Positions 1 through 14,237 are shown, numbered from the stretch's first letter. The stretch: DNA of 64,000 nucleotides from Dendrolimus kikuchii (GCA_019925095.2 CM034392.1:7328887-7392886), one strand, 5' to 3'. A program made the numbers and translations. Notes: a model not told the origin generated them from the sequence alone.

Positions 1-252
1 TTCATTCAAAACTTATTGGTGGACCGTAAAAACTTGTTTCCCACTCCAAATATAGGTCTAGTGGCTATATAAAAGGCTTTTGTATACCCCTAAACTCAAA
101 TAATCCTTAATTTCATGCCACTCTGGTTCAAAGCCCAGCCATACCTTTTATAGTAGAAATGGGATGAGCCAATTGCAAAATTTGCTTTTTTTAAGTATAA
201 TTAGTTAAAGGGGTCAAACACAAAAACCGAAGATTAAGTGTTCAAGTTAAAT

Positions 253-490
253 AACAGCCAGGTGGTAGAGTATTTGCTTGACTGGATGGCGACCACCCAT
301 GGTCTAGAGCATGCCATCATAACAACCTTGAGTTGTGTTCTGGCATTAGTGACCAGGTTCCCGTCTCCCTTAAGAGAGCAGCAGCGCATTTGTAGCACCT
401 TTGGTGTTGCAAATGTCCTTAGGCGATGGTAACTGCTTTCTATAGAGTGAGCCGTCTGCCTGTCTGCTGAACTTTTGCAATAAAAAAAAA
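253..490 (+). mobile_element. S1 short retroelement, 5'-truncated
   Basis: This copy belongs to a family, here called S1, that recurs at least ten times in the window. It starts inside the family consensus at the 'cagccaggtggtag' block and runs to a run of A residues at 481-490. S1 copies end in poly(A), carry no conserved reading frame and occur in both orientations, as expected of a SINE or a non-autonomous LINE derivative. I do not recognise its formal name. Confidence 0.75.
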
Positions 491-2390
491 CATAAATTCC
501 ATATGTTGCATTGTTTTCATGTATTTTTTTTATTATATAAGATTATGTTTTGGGTATGTTAGATTTGACAGTCTTTTGTATTGTAATAAATAAATAATTT
601 TGTTATTGCCCTCTTTTAAACTGAGATGCCTCCTACCAACTGTTCGGATACTGAATACCTCAGTTTGGTAGACATTGAAAAATAATCCAAAACAAAAAAT
701 AAACTTTTTAATTATAGAAACATGTACAAAATTAATTTACTTTTCATATCAGTGTAGATTAAATAAATAGCAATCCAAGTTTGTGAATCAAAATATATAA
801 ACATTTATATATATACATATTTGTAGCCTTCTCCTGAAGACATATAAAACTTTTTGTGTTTGACCCAAAAATACATTAATACTTACATAATAATTTTAAT
901 CTTGAACAATGTGGGAATATTCCTTTTGATATGAATTAAAAAACTATGTGAGCCAAGGTGGTAACTTAATTTTTTTTTTAACATTTATTGGGGCTATCAA
1001 AGATATTATAAGAAAAGATAAGTATTATAAATATTTTAATTAGATTATGCTACTTGAATATTTGTGATGAACAAAACATCAATACCAAACAATATTAGTT
1101 TTATGTGTTTTTGTCCTTTAAACACATTAAATCCATGCACTAATGTAAAGATCATTCCATTAGTATTTCGTAAGATTTTATAACCTACTTTTGCTACAAA
1201 TTCAAGTTCACTTTCTACCTACAGCTAAGTACTAAAAAAGTGGGTCATTTATATGTTCTGACTTACCCTTTTTTAGCCTGACAAGGCATTATAGTGTTAA
1301 GAGAAATCAATTTTCATTCTTACTACAATAAAATGAAAAAACTTACTTGCTGATAGGGGTTCATTGTGTCCGGCTAAAGCTGTTATCACAAATAACACTG
1401 AGCAACCTAATTTCGAATGATACACAGGTAGTGACTAATATTATTGCACCATACACTCGAGCTCAACTCGATGACTGTGCGGTGTGCGAAGTGAGACCAA
1501 ACAACTTTTGCTTACAGTTTTCTCTCAGTAAACATGAAACCGAAGGTCTGCAGGTTCAAAAAATTTATAATTGGTTAACTACTGGAAAAGGAAACAAAAA
1601 ACTCATTTTTTTTTCAATCTTTAGGGACGATCATATACAATGCTAAAACGATTTATTAAAAACATCGATACATTAAAGTAAAACATTGATGTTTGCAATT
1701 GCTTTTTTTTAAGTTTATTGCTTGGCAACTAGGCCTTTAAGCCAGGCGCAGTTGTATTGTAGGCTGTAATCCACACCATTTAACGGAGTTCTTGTGAAAA
1801 CTCGAAAGGCCACATTTGACTATACAGTTCCCATTTTTCACAAAAACACATAATTACTACTTAAAAACTATCAATATCCTACAACTATTTTTCATTTTAA
1901 AGTAATTTTACACATTTTTAGAAAATAAAACTGCACAGCACAACGTCCCCTTTTGGTTCCCGCCAAAAACTCCTTTGCAATTGCTGTTCACAGTTGGAAA
2001 TCACGGATGTACCTATCAAGACTCGAGGTTATTTCAAACAGTGTTTTTATCAATGTTCAGTTTGAACGTATTCTGGAATTATCATCGATTCTTTTGATTA
2101 CAATTTCGGCAGAGTTAACTAAAGCTATACAAACTATACTAAAATAAAAGCTAACTGACAGCTATTTTAAGCATATAAAGTCAAAATATAGTATAGATAT
2201 CATATATGGGTGTAAATGAAACAAAAACTAATAGCTTACTATTGTTCCAAACACATCACTAATGGAAATGCTCATTTTCTAAGTCAAAACTTATTTTGTG
2301 TATGATTCCTATTACATTAAAAATACGTACTGTCGATAATCGTTGTTTGAAAAGGAAGACTATATTTTTAATATGACAGAATATTAAAAA
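491..2390. other. AT-rich spacer with nothing recognised
   Basis: No exon of the SDR type, no RNA gene and no repeat shared with the rest of the window was seen. Short open frames at 1347-1646 and 1953-2147 have no recognisable motif or AT-to-GC shift and look like chance. Confidence 0.5.
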
Positions 2391-2586
2391 CTAGCTTCTG
2401 CCCGCGACTACGTCCGCGTGAAATAGTTAAAAAAAAATTGGTCATAGCGTGATAATATATCATCTATGGCCTTCCTCAAAAAATGGGCTATCTAACACTG
2501 AAAGAATTTTTCAAATCAGATCAGTAGTTCCTAAGATTAGCGCGTTCAAACAAACAAACTCTTCAGCTTTATATATTAGTATAAGA
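2391..2586 (-). mobile_element. Lep1-like non-autonomous Helitron
   Basis: On the minus strand this reads TC-TTATACTAATATATAAAG at the 5' end. It ends with a GC-rich imperfect hairpin (CGCGGAC...GTCGCGG), a short spacer and CTAG. The flanking bases are A and T, matching Helitron insertion between A and T without duplication. The same ends recur at 10082-10318 and 52192-52441. Lep1 Helitrons are a known lepidopteran family. Confidence 0.8.
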
Positions 2587-3361
2587 TTAAGACCACACCA
2601 ATCTTCAAGTAAAGTCTAAGTCAAAATGTAGGTTGGTTCTTTGACTAACGCTAAACCAAGAAACTCTTCTGGCAGCAGATTTTGTTCAAAAACAGGGGCG
2701 AAAACAATAACTCTAAAATTGTTGTTTTATTTTAATACCAATACTAAATAGAGCTGTATTACTTTAAAAATATTATACCATATTTGTAGATTATTTCATC
2801 AAAGTGATAAACTCGTGTAATTTATTTACATTATATAAATTACACGATTTCTAGCTATTCAAATTCATAAGTTTTTATTCAAAATTACTAGTTCAGATAT
2901 CGTATATTAGATCAATTTTCAAATTGCTTCTGCAGTCTGCTAATCTAATATGTACACCTAAAAAAACATTAGTTATATTTCTGGAAAATCAATTTATCGA
3001 TTCAATGATGTTAGTTTTGATTATGTTTACATCCTTAACATTTTAGAAGTTGAATCGTGTCGTAGTCGTTTGTCTGTCAATGTCTACTGTCAAATAATAT
3101 TAGTTGACCGTCACTTTTTTTTAAAGATAGCTTTATATGACTTGTGTATATAGCCAGTGTAAATTTATTACAAATTAATTGACAACTAAAAAATACATTT
3201 TTCGACATCATGAATTCGAAGTCAATTACTGCCAAGTTACTTAGAACTATAAATTCCACTATCTTTTTCGTTGTAGCAATACGTGTCATATGTATATTGT
3301 TTTACAGAGCAACAGAGTCAAAATGTTGTGGGGATCTCTTATTAATTTTCATATAATATTT
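2587..3361. other. Spacer with a small inverted repeat
   Basis: A 13-bp perfect inverted repeat (arms at 2813-2825 and 2835-2847) is the only structure noticed. No gene-like frame is present. Confidence 0.45.
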
Positions 3362-3594
3362 CCAGGTGGTAGGGCATTTGCCCGACTGGATGGCTACCAC
3401 CCCTGGTCTAAAGTATGTCGCCATAACAACCTTGAGTTGTGTTCCGGCGCATTAGTGACCAGGTTCCAGTCTCCCTTAAGAGAGCAGCAGCGCATTTGTA
3501 GCACCTTTGGTGTTGCAAATGTCCATAGGCGATGGTAACCGCTTTCCATCAAGTGGGCCGTCTGCCTGTCTGCTGATCTCCTGCAATAAAAAAA
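3362..3594 (+). mobile_element. S1 short retroelement, 5'-truncated
   Basis: Same family and nearly the same truncation point as the copy at 253. It ends in a short A-rich tail after the conserved 'gtctgcctgtctgctga' block. Confidence 0.75.
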
Positions 3595-4210
3595 TAATTA
3601 ATTACATCGATTTTGATAATTCTTTTTGTGTTGGATGCAGCAAAACTTCGAAATGGTCCCATATAAATTATATTGATAACAGACTTTGGGTTCTGAAGAT
3701 ATAGCAGAAAAATCCTTAAAAATTTTCAGCCAAAGTTTTTTATTTCTGAATCGATTTTGGTCATTCCTTTTGCGTTTGATTTATTATAGCGTCAGAATCG
3801 TTTCATATAAATTTCATGTGTTTTAGTAGTATAGTTTCTTGCATCCCGAAGATATAGCAGAAATTCCTCAAAGTCAAGCAGAATACGTTGAAGGATTGAC
3901 ATCTGTAACTTTTAACAATCAATTTTGATGATTCTTTTTTCATTGGTTTCAGTATACCTTCATAGTAGTCTGATATATTTCATTGCTATCGAATACTGGA
4001 TTCAGAAGATATAGCAAAAAAAAGGTTAAAATCATGTGAAAATGTTTAGTTACTGAGGTATTTTATGCAAAACTTCTTTTGTTTCTGAACTAATTTTTAT
4101 CATTCTTTATGTGTCGGATTAGTATAGTTTCATATAAATTTCGATGCTATTAGACAGACCCTGGGCTCCGAAGATATAACAAAAAAATCTTCAAAATCAA
4201 ATATATCACG
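3595..4210 (+). repeat. Degenerate tandem repeat, about four units of 140-180 bp
   Basis: Four diverged units follow each other. Each carries a block like 'cgattttgatcattcttttt', then 'catataaatttcat', then '(c)cgaagatatagcagaaaa'. The last block is seen near 3694, 3848, 4010 and 4169. No coding frame is maintained. Family unknown; it may be the interior of a DNA transposon or a decayed satellite. Confidence 0.5.
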
Positions 4211-4815
4211 TATTGAAATATTGTTAGGTTTATGAAATCTTAAAATGAGGTACCTAAGTCAGATCAAAGACGTGCTTTACTAGACTCAACTAGGACAAGG
4301 AAAACGTAAAATGGAAAACCATATCAATAAACAGCACGACCGCATAAATTGAGTTATAAAATCCGTCGTATTTAGAAAACATAGACGATTGGAGTCGAGA
4401 TTCAAACGAAAATACTGGCTGCTGAAACCAGACGACGAGTGTAATAATTTTATTAAGCAATTTATCCCAAGCACTTACACTAATCGGACTTCTAAAACAG
4501 GGACTAAGAATGGGTTGCGAGACGCGAAGAAGGTCGCGTCGACCTGTTGATTTTCTGTAAACCAAAATGCCAAAGCCGCGCCACGGCAGCGGACGTGGGG
4601 TACTAGAACTGACTAATATACACACTGACTAATATTCACTGACTAGCAGGTGCTAGCGAAACTTGGTTTGCTATTATCATGATAACGAGTGTTTGTTAGT
4701 AAAATTTGACGGTACTTGTTTCAGGATCATAAGTCCATGTAATTTATCTCCAAGCTGCACTCAACAACGTTTTCTAAATACGCTTCTGTTTCATATAGCT
4801 ATTGTTTTCGCATTC
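4211..4815. other. Spacer with nothing recognised
   Basis: Overlapping open frames on the minus strand (4286-4625) show no family motif and no splice-linked continuation. I see no gene or known repeat. Confidence 0.4.
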
Positions 4816-4819
4816 GAGG

Positions 4820-5621
4820 AGCTACCTTAATATTATAGGGATACCATATATGTAACTTAAAAGTGTAATTTTTTTTTTCTAAGAAATTAAGAAATAGACT
4901 TCAAGAGTAAATAAAAAACATAAAATAAAAATTATACAACATTTTGAAGGTAGTGCCAAGCAAAACATAAAAATTACCATATACATTGTTACAACAACAA
5001 AATATAGTAATTTTAATGTTTTGCATGCAACCCACTTCAAGATGTAGAAATTTTTATTTTATGCTTTGTAGTTACTCTTGAAGTCAGTTTCTTGATTTGT
5101 TAGAAAAAAAATACATTTTTCATTTACATACAATATGGTATTCGTATTGTTACAATTTGGACCACCTGCATACCTGTAGACAAAGCACACTTTATTACCT
5201 TTTCGCATTTGAACTTCTATTGTTTACTTTGTGTTTTAAATTTGTAATTAGAAAAAAAGCCTATTGTGTATTGTAATCATTTATGGTAGTCATTAGACAG
5301 GCGTGTCGAACTAATTCTAAGACATTCGATCTACGCGGGCGGGCAGCCATATTGTATAGGCAGTATATAGCAATGGCCCAATGGAAAGATCGGCAGTCTA
5401 GCGAGAACCACGATCAAGGCGAGACTTGTGTGCATTCGATAAACTATATAGTGACGGACTTTGCGAGTGTTATTGAATCGCGCATTACGTTTGAACTGAT
5501 TGTGTTCAGCTATATTTGTACCTGTGTTATACGTGCTTGTATAGTTCTAATAAATTCTATAGTAATTCCAACGGCATTTTTAATTCGAGTCCTGCAACTC
5601 GTAACAGTATTAAGGTAGCTT
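4820..5621. mobile_element. Foldback (MITE-like) element interrupted by a solo LTR
   Basis: The left arm (about 4820-4977) is the reverse complement of 5009-5147, with a spacer of about 30-45 bp. The right arm resumes after the LTR at 5611-5621, where 'taaggtagct' mirrors 'agctacctta' at 4820-4830. Both arms carry 'ataccatat' and the 'ttcaagagtaa' block. No transposase frame is present. Exact outer ends are uncertain. Confidence 0.65.
5148..5606 (+). mobile_element. Solo LTR of an LTR retrotransposon
   Basis: The 459-bp segment begins TGTTAC and ends GTAACA, giving short inverted TG...CA ends. It is flanked by the 4-bp direct repeat GTAT (5144-5147 and 5607-5610), as expected for integrase-mediated insertion. 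A 'ctaataaattc' polyadenylation-like signal lies near its 3' part (about 5548). No internal gag/pol region is present, so it is a recombined solo LTR. The 4-bp duplication fits Ty3/Gypsy; strand follows the poly(A)-like signal and is an inference. Confidence 0.75.
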
Positions 5622-5654
5622 GGTTGGCAATTTTTAGCAACTGTATCAAATCGA

Positions 5655-5852
5655 TGATGATGATCAAATTGAGCGTGTACTAGCAGAAGGTGATGTCAGG
5701 AGCCTTAAGAACAGACGAGCGTGCATGACAAGAGTTATGAATGTCAAAGAAGCAAGTGAGGTGTGTAAGAATAAGCCTAAATGGCGCTCTGCTGTTCGTG
5801 CCTACCCCGCAAGGGAACTGGCGTGAAGTTATGTATGTATGTATGTATGTAC
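5655..5852 (+). mobile_element. RTE-type LINE 3' fragment with 8-bp target duplication
   Basis: It is nearly identical to the last 190 bp of the element at 23259-24404: the end of the reverse transcriptase frame followed by a (TATG)n tail. It is flanked by CAAATCGA at 5647-5654 and 5853-5860. A short tandem-repeat 3' end is typical of RTE-clade elements. Confidence 0.8.
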
Positions 5853-6347
5853 CAAATCGAAATTCTAATAAAATAGTATATACATACCTACATATTATTA
5901 AGCCTGTTTCCCACAGGGGTAGGAATGAACTATGGATTTCCACTTGCAACGATCGTGACAAACAATTTTCACTTCATCGTCTTTCATAAATGTCTTCATA
6001 CATGCACGTTTATTTGAGATGCTGTTTACCTGAATTTTCTTTATCACTTCTACTATTTGATTTGTGTTGTGTACGTCGCGGTCTACTAGTACCAACTCTA
6101 CTATTGACAATGCTGTTATACACTTCTTCTGTGATTGTGTTGTATTTCAGTCCATTCTCTCTAGATGCCCAATCCAAATGATAGTCATTCCGCATTTATT
6201 TAAATTCTTTATATCGCTACATATTTAATCAGTGGCAGATCTAACGATTTGCGCACTATTTATAAATGTGTGAATTAAAAACTTCAATAGCAATATCTCT
6301 GTGAATCAGTTACAGAACGTACAGTAAGTGAAGTGGACGTATCTAAA

Positions 6348-9300
6348 ATGATTTACGAGTGGAAAGATAAGGTAGTTCTTATCACTGGAGCAGCTACCGG
6401 CATCGGAGCTGAAATTGTTAAGATTATTGTTGGAGAAGGCACAAGGGTAGGTTCTGAAATTAAAATTTGTTTAATTTGACTAAATATTTCAAATGAAAAT
6501 GAATGTATTTTTATCAAAAGAAGATCTTACAGATTACTTGTTGAAAGTAGTGAGTATACCACCGCTTCCAAATCAATTTATATCCGTGCAGAAACGGAGA
6601 AAGTATACAATTTCCTGCGGTCGGGCGGCCTGTCATAACAGGCGAGAATACAACCCACACCCACAATCCAGCCAGGTGTTAGGGTATTTGCCAGTCTGTA
6701 CTGGCTACCACCTCTGGTCTAGAATATGCCTCCATAACACCTTGAATTGTTTTTCGGCATTAATGGTCAATTTCCAGTCAGTCTTTAGAGAGAGCGGAAG
6801 CACATTGGGAGCACCTTTGGTGTTACAAATGTTCATGGGCGGCGGTAACCTCCTTCCATCAGGTGGGCCGTCTGGCGGCCTGCTGATCTCATGTTATAAA
6901 AAAATATTTAGTTATTGTCAAAGAAGACGAACCGAGGTAACAAATTCCCCAGAAATATGTATTTAGTTTATAATATCTATATAACATTGGAATTTATTGG
7001 ACACGTGAATTCAGAACTGATTTATCGAAAGAGTCTTCAAACATTTTTTTTATAAATTTGTTTTTAATAATCTGATAACTTTAGTGATGTATAGAATATA
7101 TTTTTATATAATAAGAAACAGCTCATTGGTCTGCAAATATGTAAAACTTGTCTTTCTCAATGTAATTTCCAAAAATAAGTATTACTTTTAGCGCAGCAAA
7201 TGCCAGAGCAATGATCCGTATCCAATCGTAAGATTTTAATAAACAAAGCGAATTAAGCGTTGTTATATAAAAATAATTTTTCTATGTTTATATCATGCTC
7301 GGGCTCTACCTGCGTTAATGATATAGTTATTGACTATGGCCAAATTCGTTTAATTTATGGAGTTAAAAATAACGCCGTTAAGGAATAGCTGGGTTAGTAT
7401 ATATACATACGTTTTCTTTCAATAGTAACTATTGTTGATCGAAGCAATATTTGATATTATTAACAATTAATTATAATAACTGTGTGGAACGGTCGATAAC
7501 ATTATCCCAGATAAAGAAATAGCATAATAAGGAAAATGTTAGTATCAGGTATTTATGCATTTTGAGGAAAGCATAACTTTGCCGCTTTTAAGAATCTTTT
7601 AAAACAAGTGATCACCCTCGACATTGTTTACGTTTGTCTTTATAATTTGGAGAGTGCACAAAACCGGAAACGAGGTCTGCTTTATTGCGTCTGCCCGCCT
7701 TCGGGTCACTCATCCGGCGATGGCGCGTATTAGTTTTTCATCCCAAACCCTACTCGTATTGTAAGCCGGTGCATACGATGAAATGACTTACCGGCACCGT
7801 TTTTACTTTAAACTCATCGTTGGATTTTAGTTAATTTAAAATGCATAAGTATGCATTTTAAATTGACTAACATACAACGATGTATTTAGTAGGTACTAAT
7901 TTATAAACGCGAAAGTGAGTTTGTTTCTTGCCCTTTCACACTTTATTGCTACTCAATCGATTATCATAAAATTTGGCATATAGGTGGTCACTCATAAGGG
8001 ATACAGAAAAACATAGAGTATGAAAAAAATTTAGATTCACAATTAAAAGTTCTAGCTTTTAAAATTATTTATTTCAGTATGTAGCTGTCCTTGATATAGC
8101 CGAAGGACCAGGCATTGATCTTCAAAATGAACTGAATGCTAAATATGGTGAAGACAAAGTGAAATTTTATAAATGTGACGTGACCGACGAGGATCTACTT
8201 CTTGGTTACTTTGACGAGATTCATGCCAAATATGGTTTGGAAGTTGTCATTAACAACGCTGGTATCATGAACGACAGCTACAAAACTTATAAGAAGCAAA
8301 TTGAGATCAACGTGGTAAGAGCTTTCGAAGCCATTGCTCCAAAAACGTAATCTTTATAAAATCGTTTTTGTATTTAGGGGAAACAGGGAAGTGCTGTTCT
8401 CTTAAAAAAACCGATTATAGTTATTCTATAATAAATTTATATTAAAAGTCGGACATAACGTGGTTCTTAATTAATTCAGTATTCAATACTTTGACACGAA
8501 ATGTATGAAGTATGAACTTTCCTTAATAGTCGGTAACTAAATAATAAAAAAGCGGTTCTTGGACGCCATTATTCGAATAGAGTAGAATAAACAAATTGTA
8601 TAAACTGTCACAATCATAAAATTACAAAGTTGTTTGAGTTTTTTGTTGGAACGACAGTTTGTCCTTTCGGACGTACAATACAGGCGATTGTAATGGTGCC
8701 TGGCCATAAGTACATTATTTAGTCAATCAATAAATTAATATAAAACTTTATCTTTATAGAACCATAAATCAATGTCACATTATTATAAATTATATTTCAT
8801 CGTCAAATATTCATATTTCATCGTCAAATAATCAATTTCGACTATTAGTAATACCGTTCATATGAAAACATATTGATGCTAGAATGTGTGTGTATAAAAA
8901 ATGATTATTATCTATATTAACTTATCAATTAATTATTGCTAAAAAAAATCAATAATTATCTAGATTAATAGTGATGATAAAAAAAGTATTTAAATCTTGA
9001 AATTACTGGTAAAAACGTTCAGGCAATTTTTACATTAGCGAGACTGCAAACAAACAGACGTAACTCCCTTTTTCTTGCTACTAGCGGACTTGTGAAACTA
9101 GTTATTTTCTTTCGCATCATACCCCCCATATTTTAACACATGTCTCTGGTCTATATGTATTGCGTTTGCTAAATTACATTTGTGAGCAGCATTACCCAGT
9201 GAGCATCAACTCTGTTTCCTCTAACAACGTTTTTTTTAGACTGCTCTAGTCACCGGCACTCTTAAAGCTATGGATTTAATGCGTAAAGACAAAGGTGGCA

Positions 9301-10855
9301 AAGGGGGAACAATCATCAACATATCCTCAATCGTTGCTTTGCATCAGTCACCTCTGTTGCCGATTTACTTTGCAACGAAGAGTGCGGTTCTGCAGTTCAG
9401 CAACTGTATTGGAGTAAGTAAACCATGAAAAATAGTATCTTTCTTCCATGACAATAGATAGACAGAATACACTTTATTGTTCACCACATACACATGAACT
9501 AAACAATTTACAGTAATCCAATTAAACAGTAAAAGTAGGAACAATGGGCGGCTTTATCGCTTTAGAGCGATCTCTTCCAGACAACCCGATCTATTGGTCC
9601 AAGATTCCAGTCACCCCAGACTTACGTGATTTTAGGAAAGATGATTTTTTTTAGGATCGGTAGTTTAACATAAACTTAGAAAGGAATGGATATTTGCTAA
9701 GCTGAATACGGGGCCGTTTTACAGGTATCAAAGGTGGAAAAAAACCATGCTAACTCACGTCACAGTAGCAAGGCTAGTTTTTACATATGTCATACATGAT
9801 ATTGTTATAAACAAAGATATACAGTTGCCAGACACTTCCTGTGGGCCATAACTTTTGACAGACACAAAAAAAGTAAAAACTTACGTCATTTTAGGAAGGC
9901 TGAATTTTATATATAGTATCAAGTATAATATTTTAAAATATTTTCCAATGAGCCAGACAAATCTGACGGGCCAAACAACATCCCAGACTCGTTAAGGTTC
10001 CCGCCGTGCGAGGAAGCGCGAGAGCATTATTCAAGTCAATTCAACATTATTTAAATTTTATTTTTTTATATAGTATATATACTAGCTGTGCCCGCGACGT
10101 CGTCCGCGTGCAGTTTGTTTTCAAAACCCCCCGATTTTGAAACATTCTTAATTGGTTCTCCGCTCCTATTAGTTTTAGCACGATGATATATAGCCTTTCT
10201 TGATAAATGGGCTATCTAACACTGAAAGAATTTTTCAAATCAGACCAGTGGTTCCTGAGATTAGCGCGTTCAATCAAACAAATAAACAAATTCTTCAACT
10301 TTATATATTAGTATAAGATATTAACGCGTCAGAGTGCATCTCACTTGTACTTATGCGCTTGAATACTGCTCTAATTCTCTCGCGCTTCCTCACACAACGG
10401 AGCACTTAACGAGTCTGGGAAGATGTTTGACCCGTCAGATTTGTCTGGCTCATTAGAAAATATTTTAAAATATTATGCTCGATAATATATATAAAATTTT
10501 GCCTTCCTAAAATGACGTTAGTTCCCACATTTTTTTTAAAGTGTCTGTCAAAAGTTATGGCCCACAAGAAGTGTCTGGCAACTGTATATCTTTGTTTATA
10601 ACAATATCATATATAACATGTAAAAACTATCCTTGCTACATTGACGTAAGTTAGCATGGTTTTTTCCACCTTTGATACCTATAAAACGGTCCCAATTTCA
10701 GTTTAGCGAGTATCCATTCCTTTCTAAGTTTATGTTAAACTAGCGATCCTAAAAATTTCATCTTTCCTAAAATCACGTAAGTCTGGGGTGACTTGGATCT
10801 CACTCTATATGGATTTTATGAACGGGAGATTCGCAAGTGTATGGCAGTGGTGTAC

Positions 10856-10938
<83 letters not shown>

Positions 10939-13900
10939 TTATTAGTGTATAAGTAAACGTACATTAGATATTATAGTGCGAGATAATATTAATTTTCGTA
11001 TCAGTTTTTTAAAAATTGGGAGCGACTTTACCTGTCTTACGTTTTCGGGCAATGAATTTCACAGCCGGACCGCCTGCACAACGAAGGATTTGGTGTAGAA
11101 AGTAGAAACGTGTGGAGGTGTTTTAAGTGTTTTTAAGGAAGGTCATGAGAGCGCAAATAAAGAGTGAGAGATGTGCGGAGGAAATCAAAACGTTCCTTAA
11201 GATAGGAAGGAGTAGGCGGAATAAATAGTATGCACTACAGCAGGTGGAGAAGATGAGCAGTCCGGCGAAGTGAGATTGACAACCATATGAGCTTTTTGCG
11301 ATATTCAGAGACATGGTCATATGTCTTTAAACCAAATACAAACATGATGCAAAAAATTTGAAGTCTCTCTAGTTTATTAAGTTGTTAAGGTCTTGGTTAA
11401 GGTCAAGATAATATACCAAAACAGATAAGTAACTGTAGATAATATATTTAGGGAATGTGGAATGGCTCGTAAGTTATTGTTTCAATGCATATTAACAGTG
11501 TTTTACATACATTTTTATTAGTATTGCTAGGATAAGCCCACGACTTTATCCACACTTGACTTGAAATTTCCGCGGGATTCCCGGGACATAAAGTATCGCA
11601 GCATTTAAAAGAAGAATGTTTCTAAGCTATCGTTTTAGTGGAAACTGTGTCAGAATAAGCTAATTATTTATGCACCTGAACAACTAAAAATTGCTCCTGG
11701 GAAATTTTCCGCGGGATTCCCGTAATAAAAAAATCACACATTTTTTACATAAAATTTGCTATCGATCAGTGAAAAAAACAACTTTGGAATTCTTTTTTTT
11801 TAATCTGGCCATTTTAAATAATTCCCAGAAAGATTCCCGCGCGATTCCCAGGATAAAAAGTAGCGCAGATTCTAACTCTAAGAATTTTCTGTCGATCAGC
11901 TAAAACCGCATCGAAATTGGACCAGTAGATTTAATGTGAATTCCGAATAAACAGATAAGAAATTTAAAAAAAATTGCATCGCGTTCTCCATTATTTATAT
12001 AGTCTATTCCAGTTGTTTTTATTATTTAATAGGCTTCATAGCTTCAATGTACAGACGTGGCATATTTAAAACTTCATAATATTATAGACATAGACATTAT
12101 TTTGTTCTTGTTTATATTACTGAACTCCTCCTAAATTTTGATGTTTTTTTTATTGTCTTTGAGTGAGTGACCATCTTAACAGAAATGGTTTACTCACAAT
12201 TGGATGGGTCCTAAATTTTTGTTTATTGAGGGTAGAACAATGTCTGTCGGGACCGTACAATATACCATAAACATTTCTACAGTTGGACGATTTCTACTCG
12301 AGAACCGATGTGAGGGTTTTGACCATTTGTTACGGCGCCACTGATACTCCGCTGTTGGATTTGAAGAATTTGGCCACTTTCGACGAGCACCTTCAATCTA
12401 TCCTCCCCGAACGACTTCAGGTTTATCCTTTCCAACTGTGAGTAAAAAAACACGTACACTCTGAAATTTCAATTATAGCTATTCATATTTGACACTCGCA
12501 TGTACTCCCATCTGTTTTGGGTGAAAAAAGTTCAAGGGCTGCAGGAACGCCTAATAGGAGCACATATGGAGGACATTTTACTACAGGGCGGGCCATACAT
12601 TTTTGTACTAATTTAATCGTTTTTACGGGGTAACCAAGCTGGTGAAGGGTGCAGTGCCACTGACGCTCAGATGCTCGCTCCTTGGAAATTTAATCACTAT
12701 GGATCTCTTGACGAAATAATAAGTTGCAATCATTTATCCAAAAATAATTATTTTTACGTCATTGTTCGCCGCCATTTCGAACGCATTATCAATCACATAG
12801 TATCTATCGGTGCCCAAGGACTAATTTAATTAAATTAATAAAAAAAAATCAAAGATGCATTGTAAAGAAAATTAGTGATCAGTCAGTGGTTGAAATTCGA
12901 CTTATGGTCGGTTCCTATATCTTACCAGCCTTTCATTTGCATTACTATCGGATAAATCTTATACTAATATATAAAGCTTAAGAGTTTGTTTCTTTGCTTG
13001 AACGCGCTAATCTCAGGAACTACTGATTTTATTTGAAAAATTATTTCAGTGTTAGATAGCCCATTTATGAAGGAAGGCTGTATATAATCACGTTTAGACC
13101 AATAGGAGCGGAGCACCAATGAAGAATCTTTCAAAATCGGGGGGTTTATTTAACTTACTTTTTTTTAAACTATTCCACGCGGACGAAGTCGCGGGCAGAA
13201 CACGGACACAACGAATAAGTACATAAAGGTTTCGTTACTGCTAAATTTGTATTCCCAAAAGTGGGCCTCAAATCTCAAATGTTTTGCCGATGAGGCGTCT
13301 ACATTGTACTTAGAACTACTAATTTTAATTTGTTATTAGTCTGTTATATCAGAAAAACACATAATATATCAATGATTTTTATTTTTTATTGCATAAGTTG
13401 AGTAGACAGGCAGACGACCCACCTTATGGAAAGCGGTTACCATGGCCTATGGACATTTGTAGCAACAAATGCGCTGCTGCTCTCTTAAGGAAGCCTGCAT
13501 CCTGGCCGCTAATGCCGGAACATAACTCATGGTTGTTATGACGGCATACTCTAGACCAGCGGTGGTAGCCATCCAGACCGGCAAATACATAATATAATAC
13601 AAATAAAATTGCAAAGATTCATCTACAAAGTAAAAGCATTTATCCAAAAGCCACTTGTGCAACTTTCTTTTAAATAAACTTCTATAAATAAATAAGTAAT
13701 TAGTAGACAAAAGACAAGATAGATTGTGTTACCAAAGATGTCCCACAGACGGGGCGCTACGATCGTACAACGGAATTTTAGAAAGTTTTCTATTTAATAG
13801 GATTAATAAAGAGAATAATAATATAATGTATAGTACGCTTTAGAATGCGGAATTTGGTAAATGACATATAAATAACCACTTACCTTGTTTGCTGTGCTGC

Positions 13901-14150
13901 AGGAAACCTTCGATTGTGGATTGTAAGTCATAGTCCCTGGCACGATTTCTTGATTGGATAAGGTATTGGCTAATTGTAGATTTTGGAAAACACTTGTAAA
14001 ATGGACGAAAACACAGCAGATCAGTGCGGCGGCTGCGGTGTAAGAGTTACGCTGACTGTCAGGGAAGCATCGGCGTCGATAGCTCACACGGGGTGCCGAT
14101 GCATTTATTTAGATTTTCATAAAATGGAAGTTATGAAATATGCGGAATAA

Positions 14151-14237
<87 letters not shown>

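Noticed and set aside
5283..5618. 111-residue open frame
   Set aside because: It lies almost wholly inside the solo LTR and has no domain.
6493..6966. 157-residue open frame in SDR1 intron 1
   Set aside because: It is translated from an S1 retroelement copy; the same frame is not conserved in other copies.
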